From positions 5,934,001 through 5,998,000 of the forward strand of contig BSBM01000592.1 of the NCBI GenBank assembly GCA_027924585.1: a stretch of DNA of 64,000 nucleotides, read 5' to 3'. The notes beneath the pieces were generated by a model. It saw only the letters and a program-made list of their open reading frames with translations, made no database searches and had not been told where the DNA came from. The DNA comes from Larix kaempferi. Lineage: Eukaryota > Streptophyta > Pinopsida > Pinales > Pinaceae. Positions 44,848 through 56,922 of this stretch are shown here, in pieces (position 1 is the stretch's first letter; the number at the start of each line of letters is the position of its first letter). The position numbers and the translations under genes were made by a program.

Positions 44848-46900
44848 TCTCCCCCATACTAGGTTGTTGAGCGCCTCTCGGCAATCCAAGGGAAGCATCC
44901 AAGTTTTAGGTTGCATTGCTTGTACCTCATCTTAAAATTGTCAAGGGGTTCATCCAAGTTTAATTGGTTGCTGGTAGTGTTTTTAAGCTTCAAGATATTT
45001 ACATCATGTTGTCTAGTGTTCTTTCATGTAAATACAATTGTTTGATTTATAAATATATTGTTTGCCATGCCATAATCAAGTGAAGGTATACATAAGTAGA
45101 ACGCATACCTCTTTTAGCATAGAAATGGATAAAGTACTTGAAAGATATTCAAACGAATTTTTTCCTCATAACAAATGGCAGTTTTCTCAATGGAAGGTTT
45201 GAAAATATATCACCATCATTCAAAACTATGCGAGAATCAAATGCTTCAAATTCAACACCAACTCCAATTTTGTGGTGAAAAGTTGACAACCCCTTTGGAC
45301 TTGTTTTTTCCACCAATGTTAATTCCATAAGAGATTATGGGTAATCAGTTTGCATCTCAATACAAAGATTTCATCGAACGAATCTTATTATTGGCAATGA
45401 GGGCATATTGTTCACCACCCAGCTCCACAATATTCCACCCTTGAGCATATTATGTATGTATGCCCTCCCACCAAAAACGACTATCGCTTCAGCATTGGCA
45501 TCCATGCATATATTATGTTGCAAATTAAATCCTTCGAGAACTCTAGATGAATTGTAATTTGCAAAATATTGTTTCTTTCACATGTGGTCACATTGTAGTT
45601 TGCTAAATACTGTTACTTTCACAACTGGTCATATGTGACATAATTCTCACTGAAACTAAAAGATGGTATATGTTTCTATGATGTTCGCTGATATTGTGCA
45701 CTGCTTAAAGCAACAAGTTGAAAGTTGTATGCTGCCTATGACATTACAAGAATATTTGTGAGCATAAAAGATGCATCTTGGTTATCTTTGCTTGGTTTTA
45801 ATGTCGGTGATTTTCTACATGAACTGAGAGAAAATAACCCCCACCCAACCAATTTTGGTTCTTCACACTGTCATTATCTAGACAGTATGATCAACATCCA
45901 AATGAATTTCATATAATTGGATTTTCTTGTATCTTTAAATTGACAACATACTTTCCCTTCAGCATTGGCATTGATGCATATGTTATGTTGCAAATGAAAT
46001 CCTTCAAAACTCTAGATGCATCGTGAGTGGCAAAAATATCTATTTTTTCACAACTGGTCATATATTATCTTGCGGTTGAGGCTGCAAGATAGAATTTTTA
46101 GCATTTTCCACATATTTATAGATGGCATTTTTTTCGCATCTACAAGATAGCATATTTTGTCTATGAAGTTGTCTTGTAATATAGTTTTGAGATGAAAAAA
46201 TGGAATATTCAATAACCTCACATCTTCTGAAATAGTGCCAAGAATATTGAATAACCTCATTTGTTCTGAAATAGTGCCAAGGGTGAGTTAAACTTGAAAA
46301 GACATTATAATCTCTATACAGCAATAATTACTCTCATAAGTAAAGCCTTCTTTATTATCTTTTTAGTCCTTGCAAAGATGCCTTTGCACTCCCATTGCTT
46401 CCTCTTTGATTTACATTTTTGTAGTCTTATTGGCCATGTGGCCACCAATAAAGCTTAAATGTTTAAATTAAATTAAATCATTATGCCGTAGATTGACCTT
46501 TCAACCACACCCTGTATTTTGGCTGTCTGTAAAAGAAATTACCAGAAAATGGCCACAAAATCTCATTTGATCTTTAATGGTAAGAGGATAGTTATTGAAA
46601 TTTCAAAACAAATCAACAAAGAACTGAACAGGGTATAACTTGAAAATGAAGCTTTTGAAAGAGCTCCGCTGGGTTTTTTCAGTTGGAATTCATGTTATCT
46701 TATGATTTAGTAAATCATTCTCGTATCTCTCTCATGACATGATTATCATCTCCAAACCCTTAAAAGCTTTTAGCAATCATTCTGCACAAATAACTCGAAT
46801 TACCTCAGAAACCAAATACATTGGATTCTATGCATGTATATATAGCAATCATTCTGCACATCTCAAAATTACCTCAGAAACCAAATACATTGGATTCCAT
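44848..46900. other. Unrecognised stretch with small tandem duplications
   Basis: A block around CAGCATTGGCATCCATGCATAT (45493) recurs at 45961. A 44-bp unit is doubled at about 46205-46290, and a 72-bp unit (CAATCATTCTGCACA...ACATTGGATTC) at about 46772-46905. No protein frame is recognised; part may be internal sequence of the minus-strand LTR element whose LTR is at 44.3 kb. Confidence 0.4.
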
Positions 46901-47144
46901 GTGTGAATATATATAAGTATAGCACTACAGAAGAATCCTTGAAGTGGCCAGATGAAAACCAAAACCAAAAGACAAACAGACCAGAAAAACAAAAGCTAAG
47001 TGAGCTAAGATGAGCTTGATAAGTAGATATAAAGAAAAGATGACGAAAGACTGTCCACTTAAATTGCAAAAACAAAGCTGCTCATGTGCAGTGCCAATGA
47101 TAATTAATCTTTTCAAAGAGAAATCTATGTTAAGCTAACCTATG

Positions 47145-48871
47145 CTAGAAGTTGTCCCTCTCTGACTGAGAATCTTCTTCTATAACACCATCTTCAATGT
47201 TCCTGCAATAAAAGGGTATTTTTAGTAGGAAAAAGATTCCACGACGAAGAAAAGTCCTCGTGACAGTTGCCAATGAACCATCTGTAAAACACTTGCTACA
47301 TTTGCAATGCTAGATATAAATATAAATATGACTTCCTTAGATCAATGGCAAAAGTTGCCCAACAGCTGCAGAAAAAAGTAATTACTGAGGTTAACAACCA
47401 CCTCAACTGAATGAGTAAATTGCCACTAATTTGACATCCCATTCACTTTGGGCCTCGTAACCTATGTGACCCAAAAGAAATACCAGTTTAGCAAAAAATA
47501 AGAATTTTCACAACAACCCAGTTGGTATCTCTATTTATATCTACTCCACAGCTTCTGCAAATAATTTGAAAAGATAAAACTACAGGAACAAGCTTGATAT
47601 TCTGCAAACAATACCAAGTACAGACAACTAGAACTTAAAATAATTAGTATAGTATGGTGCAAACACATAGCTGAGTACTTCAACAAAACAAAAGAGCAAA
47701 ACCAAAGTATGACCCAATATGCACACATCAGTTTACATAAATAATACATTTGGAATTTGGATACTGACTAGTGATAAAAATAAACTGTGTCCCTATGACA
47801 ACAATCAAGAACACTGCTAAAAAAACAAGATAGTTCTGAAGTTATCTGCAAACAATACCAAGTACCGACTGACAGAACTTAAAATAATTAGTATAGTAGG
47901 GCGCAAACACATAGTTGAGTACTTCAACAAAAACAAAAGAGTAAAACCAAAGAAACTATGACCCAATATGCACAAATCAGTTTACATAAGTAAAACTAGA
48001 TTATGAAGAAGATAATGTAATGAACATATTAGGAACTTGGACACTGGCTAATGATAAATATAAACCATATCCCTATGACAATGAAAAAGAACACTGCTAA
48101 AAACCAAGATAGTTCTAAACTTATAGCCCTCACCTCCATGAATGAGTTAGGCTGCGTGCTTTTCTATCTAATTGGATATTTTCCAAAGCATTTGAAGCTC
48201 TTAGCACATCTTCAGAATGTTCATCATCGCTGTATCTCCAACCATGGTCTTCTTTTCTCAAGGCTGGAAAAGAACCATTCTCTCTCGATGTTCCAGCAAA
48301 AGGAATAGTTGAACTGCCTTTACGGTTACCCCCTATATCAAATATATCTGCATTGACAACATTTTCACAATGATTGGGCAAACTGACACTCATAAAACTA
48401 AATCAGATTAAAATCATAAATGTGTGCAAGTACAAATGAATAAGCAATCCAAACACAGAAAATAAGCAAGCCTGTTGAGGCCTTTCTAAAATAGAATAGT
48501 GGCAATGTGGGCACAAACCAGGTGAATTTGCATCATTCATGCGATCTGATGCATTTCCAAGTCCAGAATTACGTATCGAACCAGTAGAAGATTGGCTCAC
48601 TGGAACAAGCCTGCAAAATAAGACAGCTGCATTCAGACTTCCATAAATTAAGAACATGTGCACTGGGACAATCAGAAACTTCCATAACAGAAATTTATGT
48701 ATCAGACATCCACTTTTACCTTCCAAGTGGAGGTAGACCTCCGGCAAGTGATGTTTGTGGCCTACGCAAATGTCTTTCGACATTGCTGAAAGAATCATCT
48801 GGACCCGATGTCGATGCACCTTCTGCCATAGATCTCCTTGCATTGCCCTTAGACAAGTTCCCAGAAGTGTT
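47145..48871 (-). CDS. Last four exons of an unidentified intron-containing host gene (5' incomplete)
   Basis: Exons 48871-48720, 48610-48519, 48347-48134 and 47202-47145, joined by GT-AG introns with fitting phase at every junction: 516 coding bases, 171 residues and a TAG stop. The first exon shown begins after an acceptor (TACAATCAG) in phase 0, so more exons lie to the right, beyond a copia insertion. The protein part is hydrophilic, Ser/Asn/Arg/Glu-rich and without a domain I recognise; typical stretches are SKGNARRSMAEGASTSG, HLRRPQTSLAGGLPPLGR and RYSDDEHSEDVLRASNALEN, with the acidic end EEDSQSERDNF. Reading frame and splice sites are undamaged, unlike everything around it, which argues for a live gene. 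Function unknown. Confidence 0.75.
47604..48124. repeat. 244-bp tandem duplication inside the last intron
   Basis: The segment starting GCAAACAATACCAAGTAC at 47604 recurs at 47848 and runs to about 48124; copies differ by scattered changes and a roughly 25-bp insertion in the second. It accounts for most of the 930-bp intron. Confidence 0.85.
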
Positions 48872-49300
48872 CTGATTGTACCACAGGTTTGGATCAAAAC
48901 AATAACATTTAGGAAACAATAGCCAAAAAACTATATCCATATTGTACTACTCAAATAATGGACACTGGTGAAAAATACTAACTTTATCTAGCTATAAGGC
49001 TTTAGTTAAGATGGCCAGTCCCATGCACTGAAAAATTTTGCCATATTTGTCAAAGATCTCCTTTAAATTCCAGGTTATTTTCAGATAATTGTTTGATAAT
49101 ATAAAATGTTTCAGAAGTATTGACAGCAAATATAGTGTAATGAATGGCTGTGGATTAGAAAATATATACTCGTCAGCGTTATTCAAAGTTCCCCTTCCAC
49201 ACCATCTTCTGATTTTGCATGCATTACAATGATGCACTGCTTTTGAATTTTACAGACAATGGCCTCTGCTGGGTGCCAGAAATAACAATATTAACTTTTA
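48872..49300. other. Intron sequence of the host gene, no exon recognised
   Basis: Between the acceptor at 48872 and copia-derived sequence. No exon-like frame with splice sites was found. Confidence 0.4.
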
Positions 49301-50480
49301 GCAAACCAGCTAAGGTTAACATTGTGGAAGACATTTCTTACTTTTCTAAAATGTAACTTTTCATGGAAAAGTGGTCCACATTTAACTAGGCTTTTTGGGT
49401 ACAGCCCTATTTAAGTATCAATGAGTATATTTCAGCACATGCATGGGTAATAACCTTATGAATTCTGCAAATGACTGTACTTGATATTCTTGCAGCATGT
49501 ATTAAACAGGCCTGCTGCTGTGCAGACTTATTGCCTTCCCTAACCCCGATTACCTGTGTTGATTCTCAGCTAGACTCCTTCAGTTGAATAAGGACTTGTT
49601 GGTTCTTGAACTCTACTACAAAGCCCTTATCTTCCATAACTGAAACTGTAAGCAATTTTTTCCTGACACCTGGAATAAACAACACATTGCTAAAGTCTAA
49701 AAAGTTACCTCACTAGCGCTGGAAGGGAATGGTACCAGTTCCTACCACTGGATACTTGGCATCATCACCACGCTCAACCTGGACCCTTGAGTTGTGCTCT
49801 TTTGTAATCATTTCCCCTTCCCCGCTTGTGAGGCTGACTCCTCACTCTTTCCCTTACTCTTGTCAGGTCCTTCACCTCTGCCCTTCTTCATTTGACCAAA
49901 TAGGGCATGGTCACTATCACCTCCCTGCTTGCTAGTGTTTGACTCCATTCTAGTCTCCTCGTGGATACAATCATCCCAATCTTTCAAAGAATCTGGACAA
50001 ATGTTTCCCACTGAAGTGAGAACCCATTCAGTAATCGATTCACTAGCATTTTGTCTTCAATCTTCCCCCCAAACAAGTTGATCACAAATCAACGTGACCT
50101 TCATCAAGTAACTAGTAATTGTGTTTGATTTGGTCATCACTACAGATATGAGTTTGTTATACAATATCATCTTCCTATTTATGTTCTCTCTCTAGTAAAC
50201 GCTAACCAAGGCATCAAACATATCCGACATCGTCTTCTTCTCGAATATATGATGGATCAGATTATCCTTTATAGCATCCATGATCACCTGCCTGGATTTC
50301 GCTTCTTTCTTCTTGTGAATTGCCAAATCCTACGGATTTGTTGATGAAGTCACTGCATCCTTGATGATATCCCAAAGATCATTCTCTTCCACTAGGAGAA
50401 TTACCCTGACTTTCCATAATAAGAAATTCAAGGCATGTTCCAATCTTTTCTCAAACCTTAGGTTAGTTGATAGCATCTCT
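49300..50480 (-). pseudogene. Copia Gag and protease fragment within the host-gene region
   Basis: Minus strand, reading leftwards: MLSTNLRFEKRLEHALNFLL near 50.47 kb (the usual start of one copia Gag group), ENDLWDIIKDAV, an open frame 50011-49808 (WDDCIHEETRMES, lysine-rich), then protease-side motifs VLFIPGVRKKLLTVSVMEDKG and VIGVREGNKSAQ down to about 49.5 kb. The rest of pol is missing. Many stops. Probably lies in an upstream intron of the gene at 47.1-48.9 kb. Confidence 0.7.
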
Positions 50481-50717
50481 GAGCTTTAAACACACAAACT
50501 CCCAAATCTAATACCCAAATCTGGTAGGTAAGTAAGAACTACCTTTGAAACCCTCTAACTGCTAGTCCTAGTTCCCAACAGTTGACCTACTGACATGTGA
50601 AAATTCCAAACCCTAGATGACTAGGGTCCTTATCTGCTCAACCAAACAAGTCTATTATTTAATTGCAGAAATATTATTTCTTCACATAGCAACAATCACA
50701 CAAAGCTGGAAAGTAAA

Positions 50718-51661
50718 TAGCAGAGGCATAAAACAATTACACAGATACACATGATATTCCTCCTTCAAATCAGTTTATCATTCAACTGATCAAAGCTTAC
50801 CAGCATAGATCCATCTTAAAACCGTATCTATCAAGCACCAAGAGGGATCCAATTTCTTGAGGTGTATTTCTTTTTTAGTTTTTTTAAATTTAAACTCAAG
50901 AAATTTGATATCTTTTGATTGATAGACCCGGGTTTAAGTTTTAAGTTTTTATTTTATAAACGAACATGATTTTTTAATTACTTTTCATAATATTTTATTT
51001 TATGAGCCAACATGGATTTTTTTAAATACTTTCATTAATTTTTTATTTTATGAGCCAACATGAATTTATTAATGGCCGACTTAATATAATTTATTACTTT
51101 TTACTCTTTTTTTTTACTCGTGTAACGTTACTGGAGAAACGTTACAACATCTCCCTCATACTCGTGTGTAACGTTACATCCACACACGTTACAACATCTC
51201 CCCCATACTGGGCTGTAGAGCACCTCGTTTCACTCGGTGCAACAAGGCAACATCCACAGCTGCTTAAAACCAGCATTTGCACAGTAAACAAAACCACCCC
51301 AACCTAAGGTGTACGACCCATTGAAGATATTATGGCTTGCACAAAACACAAACAATAGTTGTATGACCTTGTACATCTATTGTACAACAATGAATAGGTC
51401 CATCTGTACAACTGTCAATAGCGGAGGCATAAAACAATTACACAGATACACATGATATTCCTCCTTCAAATCAGTTTATCATTCAACTGATCAAAGCTTA
51501 CAAGGCAACATCCACAGCTGCTTAAAACCAGCATTTCCACAGTAAACAAAACCACCCCAACCTCAGGTGTACGACCCAATGAAGATATTATGGCTTGCAC
51601 AAAAAACAAACAATATTTGTATGACCTTGTACAACAATGAATAGGTCCATCTGTACAACTG
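50718..51661. repeat. Duplicated blocks A and B around an LTR
   Basis: Block A (GAGGCATAAAACAATTACAC...CAAAGCTTAC) is at 50718-50800 and 51419-51501; block B (AAGGCAACATCCACAGCTGC...) at 51244-51414 and 51502-51661. The order is A, LTR, B, A, B. In the second pair A and B abut directly, whereas the first pair is separated by the LTR and its purine-tract side. This fits tandem or nested copies of one element, one having lost its LTR, or an insertion into a tandem duplicate. Confidence 0.75.
50802..51196 (-). repeat. LTR-like segment related to that at 44.3 kb
   Basis: Matches 44314-44490 at about nine in ten positions, then diverges; contains two shortened ACGTTAC...ACAACATCTCCC units instead of five 71-bp ones. 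On the minus strand it begins TGTTGTAACG directly after a GGGGGAGA tract. Confidence 0.65.
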
Positions 51662-52385
51662 TGTGGAATGGACGATTCCACACAAACATGTATGTGCCTA
51701 TTTGTACGACTGTACAAATCAATTGTTCTACTGCCCTTCTTCGACCTGCAATCACTGTCGGTCGATCCTCTTCCTCGTGTCTGCTTTCTCTTCTCTTCTA
51801 GTCGCTGTCCCTATCCAACAAAAATTGTGTATGAACTCTCTATCTTGACATGTCTTTTTACTTGAGTTAAATCCCTAATCTCTTAATGAGATGTACAGTT
51901 GAGATTAGTCCTAGTCTAAATCACTAATGCAGTAAATCCACTCTATTAGACGCAATGGCTAAAATGAAATATAAAATATAATTTATCTCAAACTACTTTC
52001 GACACATTCACATTGAACCTACGCAGAAGTTCCTATTCAAGGTACATTCTTTAACAAGAAGCAGTGGTCAAGCGATGCTAGGAGAAGCAATAAGTATAGG
52101 TGGTGCTTGAGGTCAAATGTTGTTTGTTGCATTGTGGCTCACCTAAAAATAGTTTTGGCATTTCCACACAGTGCTTGGTTGAGTCAACAAACAACATTAG
52201 AGAAGCCTAGCAGGAACTTAAAATAGAAGTTCGCCAACTTATGGAAGCTACAAAACTCTATAAGATTGGTAGATGTGGGTCAATCATAGATGTCTTGGAC
52301 CTTGCCGAGGACTATATGTACTTTACCTCCATCGATAACATAGACCAAATTATGAAATTTCTTCATGGCGAGGGGGCACTTACCT
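51662..52385. other. Non-coding stretch, nothing recognised
   Basis: No recognisable gene or repeat edge. Confidence 0.4.
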
Positions 52386-52760
52386 TGGCCGCCATACTAC
52401 CTATGTTCGCATAGAGTTTGCAAGATTTACTTAATGTCTTCCAAGTGTTCAAACCATGCCCAACTAAAAATCAACACATCAACTATATACACCACAACAA
52501 AGTTGGTAGTGACTAAGCACTAAACATCATTTATAAGACTCATATAAAGTTGTTTCCGCATTAGTAAGCCCAAATGGTATGACTAAACATTAATGCAAGA
52601 CTTCTCTTGAATTGACGACGATCTTCCATACATACCATGGATCTATGGGCACTTGATGATATCCAAACTTAAGGTCTAGCTTGTTAAACAATACCTTTCG
52701 AGCCATCAAAGAGGTCATCAATGAGATGAGTGGCATGGGGTCATTGTGTCATAATGGTGA
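52386..52760 (-). pseudogene. Gypsy reverse transcriptase scrap
   Basis: The minus strand reads LFNKLDLKFGYHQVPI (usually LFTKLDLRSGYHQI) near 52.70 kb and, after breaks, VIPFGLTNA (usually VMPFGLTNAPATF) near 52.56 kb. Frames are broken and the active-site box is not intact. A separate gypsy lineage from the Tat-like element at 10-16 kb, whose motifs differ. Confidence 0.75.
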
Positions 52761-53500
52761 TCCGGGGATCAAAAGTCATGCACATGTTCCAAGTCCCCTG
52801 CTTTGACAATAAAACTTTTAGGCTTCAAAATGTTGATATAATAGGTTAAATATGCCCCTTCCTCAACAACCCTTGAATATGCATTTTGATCTCATTAGAA
52901 CCAAATCAATGGTGTCACACTTTGACAGTGCAGCAACACTCTTGTGTGATCTTGAAAAACATCAAGATTCAAAATAGTCTACTGCAAGTGTATCGAACTC
53001 TTCTCTTGTTGCACAAGATACGCAATAGAAGAGATTTATGCTTGCACCACAATCTTGCATTCAACTAACCATTATATCATTAACAAAACAAAATTTGTGA
53101 TTGGCTAATGAGCTTCCCACAATACTTGGTCGATGTTGCCACCTGATACGCACCTCGGGGCTAATGTGGCAGAAATATTCAAGCAACTGGGTGCATCCTT
53201 GGGGGCAAGTCTCCAGTTGAGATACTGTCACTCAACACTCAACTCCTCTATCTAGGCCAACTCCTAGCGAAGCCAAGGGGGTGGTCCCTAATAAAAAACT
53301 AAGGTTGATTACGCTAAGTTACGGAACTGGATCTGTTCTAGGAGTTTAAAAATATATTGAAGCAAGAGGGCAACGATAATAAAGTTAAAGTAGCAGCATG
53401 TAAAATGATCATTCGTGACACATGAATTGATTTAAACAAAATGATTTGTGAAGATAGACCAATGCCGAAATAAATTAAATAATTGTTGATAAAGTGAGTT
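52761..53500. other. Decayed element sequence with an inverted repeat arm
   Basis: 53131-53250 is an inverted copy, at roughly four in five positions, of the sequence that flanks the young copia insertion (56001-56010 joined to 62726-62815). Otherwise unrecognised. Confidence 0.55.
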
Positions 53501-53939
53501 TGGGTCATCTACTGTTATTGGTGCTTAAAGGAAATGTTTTGTTGTGCTTCCTGGTCAGTTTTAATTATTATGGATGAGTGGATTAAGGATGGGTTAATTC
53601 TGGTTTGGCCCACTTCGGATTTTATCCTCACTAGTAAGTGCAGAGCAACTATACCAGGTGTCCAATAGGGTGAGACATAAAGTCTGCTTAGAGTAGCCCC
53701 TTGACTCCTTGGTAAGTTCAATGTGAACTGCTTACTATTGACAATAAAACTTGGGTGGATTTTCTTATTAATCTAGTCACTCAAATCCCCTTTCGGATTG
53801 TTCCACAGATCAGGTATGCCTATGATGGACAAGAGCATAAGGGGGACCAGGGGGGCGTCGAAAGCATAAACTTAGAAAGCATGCAATTAAACAAAATATA
53901 CATGCACCTCTAAGAGATCTACAACAAACAAAACATAAG

Positions 53940-54400
53940 AGAATAAACAAGCAAGAAATTCCCTTCCCTACTGGGGGGTAGCTCCCCTTAGAGGCCCACA
54001 GCTAACTAGACAAGTACAAGAAAATGAGCAAAGCAAATTACCTCATAAGCAAAGCAATTATCATCCACACACAATGATACCCAACAGCATAAGTTTGCCT
54101 CCAAAGCCTTTTATTCCAAAAAGTATTACAAATTACAAGTACAAAGCTTGAGCAGCCTTTCAATCCTATGACCATGAGAAAAAGAGAAGAGAGTGCCTAC
54201 TTTTATAGCCCAAGAGGGCACATTCTTCAAGGACGACGCATTTGCCACTTGTAGAGATGATCTAGAGTGAGGGAGCATTAGGAGTTAACTAGGGCGATTG
54301 AGAGTGATTTGAGTGATGATTGAAGCCACATTTCACTCAAGATATGTTCCCCCTCTAGCTTGAGGACACATCCTCTTCAAGAAATGTGCCCACCTTCATG
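53940..54400 (-). promoter_or_regulatory. Minus-strand LTR-like promoter and polyadenylation signal
   Basis: On the minus strand GGCTATAAAAGTAGG (plus 54200-54208 core) is a strong TATA box, followed about 90 bp on by GGAATAAAAGG (plus 54109-54115), the order expected in the U3-R of an LTR. A C/T-rich leader lies between. It lies upstream of the gypsy RT scrap in the same orientation, so it may be that element's 5' LTR. Edges and a partner LTR were not found. Confidence 0.5.
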
Positions 54401-56005
54401 ATGAATGCCTCTTGAGAGAGAACTCAATCCAATCTTCGATCAATCCCTTCGGCTCCCTTCTAACTTAGATTTGATTTCCAACTGATTGCCACCACTCTGG
54501 CCTGACTAAAACATGTCTACGACAAGTTTCTATGATTCATGGGATGTTGATTTTTCCCAATTATTATGTCATTTTGGCCATTTTCGAGAGAAAATCAAAT
54601 TAAGTGATAAATAATCACAAATTTGACTCTCAAAAGTGGGTTTAGGGGTTAAGTGGGTGCTCTGAGTTAGAAAACGAGCACCAAAAAAAACTACATGTTT
54701 TACAGGAAAAAAATTTATTAGCGAAAATCTAAAAAAAACTAGGGGGGACTCGGTACATGTTCATATGACTCAAAAATAGTGACTAGCATGGTAATATACA
54801 TTGACACTTACTTTAACAACCTCCTAAAGCCTAACCACCAAGACAATTACTCCAGCTTTGGAGGTTGGAGTGAAAAATTCGAAAAGGGACAAATAATTAA
54901 CAAAGAAAAAACACTATCAAGTAATTGGATTCATGACTAAGTCCAAGCCTAATTTCTTGTTTGGCCCACAAAAAGTTTATTTCCTTGAACTTAGCTCTTA
55001 TTGCAACAATACCAAGTGTCCAACGGGGCAAGGACCCACTCCTTTAATCTCTCATCATAATAAATTAAAACTAACAACGAGACATTTGCAAAACTTTCCC
55101 GCCACATCAGCAACAAATTGACTCCACGACACTAGTCTACAATCTTTATTTTTTACTTAAATCAAATGAAATCACATTTACCTTTTGTACTTAGCTTAAT
55201 CAACCTTAGTTGATCCATATGGAAGCCACATGCAAGACATGCATGAACTCTAGGTCATAGTGACAGATTCTCCTCAAGGAAAGTCGCCCATGCAAGGAAA
55301 GGCGCCATTCTGAATGATGAAGTGGTCAGATCTCTCTACTGAAGCCGAATAAGAAGCCTTTATTCAGTAACTAGGCTAATACTGGTGCTCTTGGAAGGAT
55401 GGCAGTTGCATACAGACCAAATAGCAGTTGTATTTCAAGATACGATGATGCCCTAGTTTTCCCAAGTCGCTCATGCAAAGGGCGAGTCCTCTTGATCCAA
55501 TCTGTGGCTTGAATCCTGAAGAATGCTGAAGACTGATGTGTAGTATGGAAGTAATGTTGAACCTATATGATCCAACCCTGGAAGTGACTAGGGCAAATAG
55601 ATTATGCTGCCGAAATACACTTAATGGTTGAGTAGTGTGCCCTCAAACCCAAATTGGCTCTCTGAGCTCTCCAAGTCCAATTCTCAAATCAATAATCAAT
55701 AAGCAGGCCTAATCATTCACTTAATCCTTCTTTTATAACTTTGACATTGCATGCCTAGGTCACTTTTCTCTTCTATTTTTTAGTTGACTTGCATGCATTG
55801 CTTTCTGTGTGCATGAAGGCTTAATTAAGGTATTTATGTGCATGCATCATGAAATATGGCCCGCATGCAGGTGGCCTCTAGTTGTTATGGCCCTCTTTTA
55901 TCTACTGATGATCTAGTAACCATGATTAAGATCTTCTTTTGATTTGAATGGTATCAATCCTCAGTCAATTCCTTTGTTTGTTAAAAAGGGAACATTGCAT
56001 GACAG
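54401..56005. other. Non-coding stretch, nothing recognised
   Basis: No gene recognised. Ends at the TACTT duplication of the young copia element. Confidence 0.4.
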
Positions 56006-56010
56006 TACTT
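56006..56010. repeat. Target-site duplication TACTT, left
   Basis: Matches 62721-62725 exactly. Confidence 0.95.
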
Positions 56011-56271
56011 TGTTAGGAATTATGATCCAAAAATGTAATAAATAGAAGTTTAGTTTAATAAATGTAAAAGGGCATCTACACACTCACGTGATTATGTGAG
56101 GTGTCCCTTAGTTAGTTTTGGTAACGGTAAATTAGTTGTTACTCTTTGGATATTTAAATCCATCTAGTTTTCCATGTGAGGTAATCTTTCGGGATTTAGC
56201 CCTCACATCTCTGTGATGTAATTATTTTCCTTCTTCATTAATAAAGTTATGTGTCTGAGGACACTTTGTCA
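56011..56271 (+). repeat. 5' LTR of the young copia element
   Basis: TG...CA ends. A TATTTAAAT motif near 56148 could serve as TATA element and AATAAA at 56240-56245 as polyadenylation signal. Confidence 0.97.
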
Positions 56272-56274
56272 AAG

Positions 56275-56286
56275 TGGTATCAGAGC
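56275..56286 (+). other. Primer binding site (initiator tRNA-Met)
   Basis: TGGTATCAGAGC, three bases after the LTR. Confidence 0.97.
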
Positions 56287-56689
56287 ACGCGGTTGAAGCT
56301 TGGTCTGGTTGAAGCTTGGTCTGGTTGGAACCTGGTTGGAAGGTGCTAAAGGTTGTTTGAAGAAGGTGACTTTCAAGGTTTTGGAATAGCGAAATTTTAA
56401 CCGTAAGTTAATGCTTCCTATTCTTTTGGGCTAAAAAGAATCTCTGCAGAAAAAATTTTCTTTTTAGAGTCTCAGATAGAGTAAAATATTATTATTTTAA
56501 GGCACGGTTATTTAAAAATTTCGTGGAAGAGAATTTAAAAAAAAAAGGAAGAGCTTGCATAATCTTTAGTTTTTTTTTTTAACTTGGAGAGAGTAAAAGG
56601 CAAGTTTATTTAAAAAAAAAATTGGAAGAGAATTTTTACAAAAAGGAGCTATTGATACCAATGGTGAAATAGCCTAAACAGCTATAGAA

Positions 56690-56910
56690 AGTGAAGATAT
56701 CATGTCTAAAGAATATAGAAGATCGTCCTCCATATCGAAGTTGTAACCTTTTGAACGCCCTGTATTTGCATCCATGACAACCTTAGCAGCTTTCACTGAT
56801 GAATATCTACTCTGGAAAGTCTCCTGCAAGACCAAATCTGAGACATCTGAATCCAAATCTCCCACAAAAATAGAATAATCTGGGCCTCCATCCAAACGCC
56901 TTTCTCCCAC
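56690..56910 (-). pseudogene. Captured RRM fragment of an RBP45/RBP47-like gene, antisense in the copia leader
   Basis: Minus-strand frame 56910-56674 begins GERRLDGGPDYSIFVGDL and continues SDLVLQETF...SSVKAAKVVMDANTGRSKGY, i.e. the start of an RRM with its RNP2 strand (IFVGDL) as in the second RRM of plant RBP45/RBP47 proteins. It stops matching after GRSKGY, before RNP1 is complete. These proteins bind poly(A)/U-rich RNA in the nucleus. The piece lacks promoter and ends, lies between primer site and gag, and is opposite to the element's transcription. Best read as a captured host fragment. Confidence 0.8.
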
Positions 56911-56922
56911 GCAGCAGAACCT

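Noticed and set aside
44424-44870. 148-codon open frame over the 71-bp repeats
   Set aside because: A consequence of the repeat lacking stops in one phase; low-complexity composition and no family motif.
44314-51196. A single LTR element spanning 44.3-51.2 kb with the host gene inside
   Set aside because: Similarity of the two LTR-like segments continues past the tract edge on the same (right) side in both, so each looks like the left end of its own minus-strand element rather than a pair; exons between retain introns.
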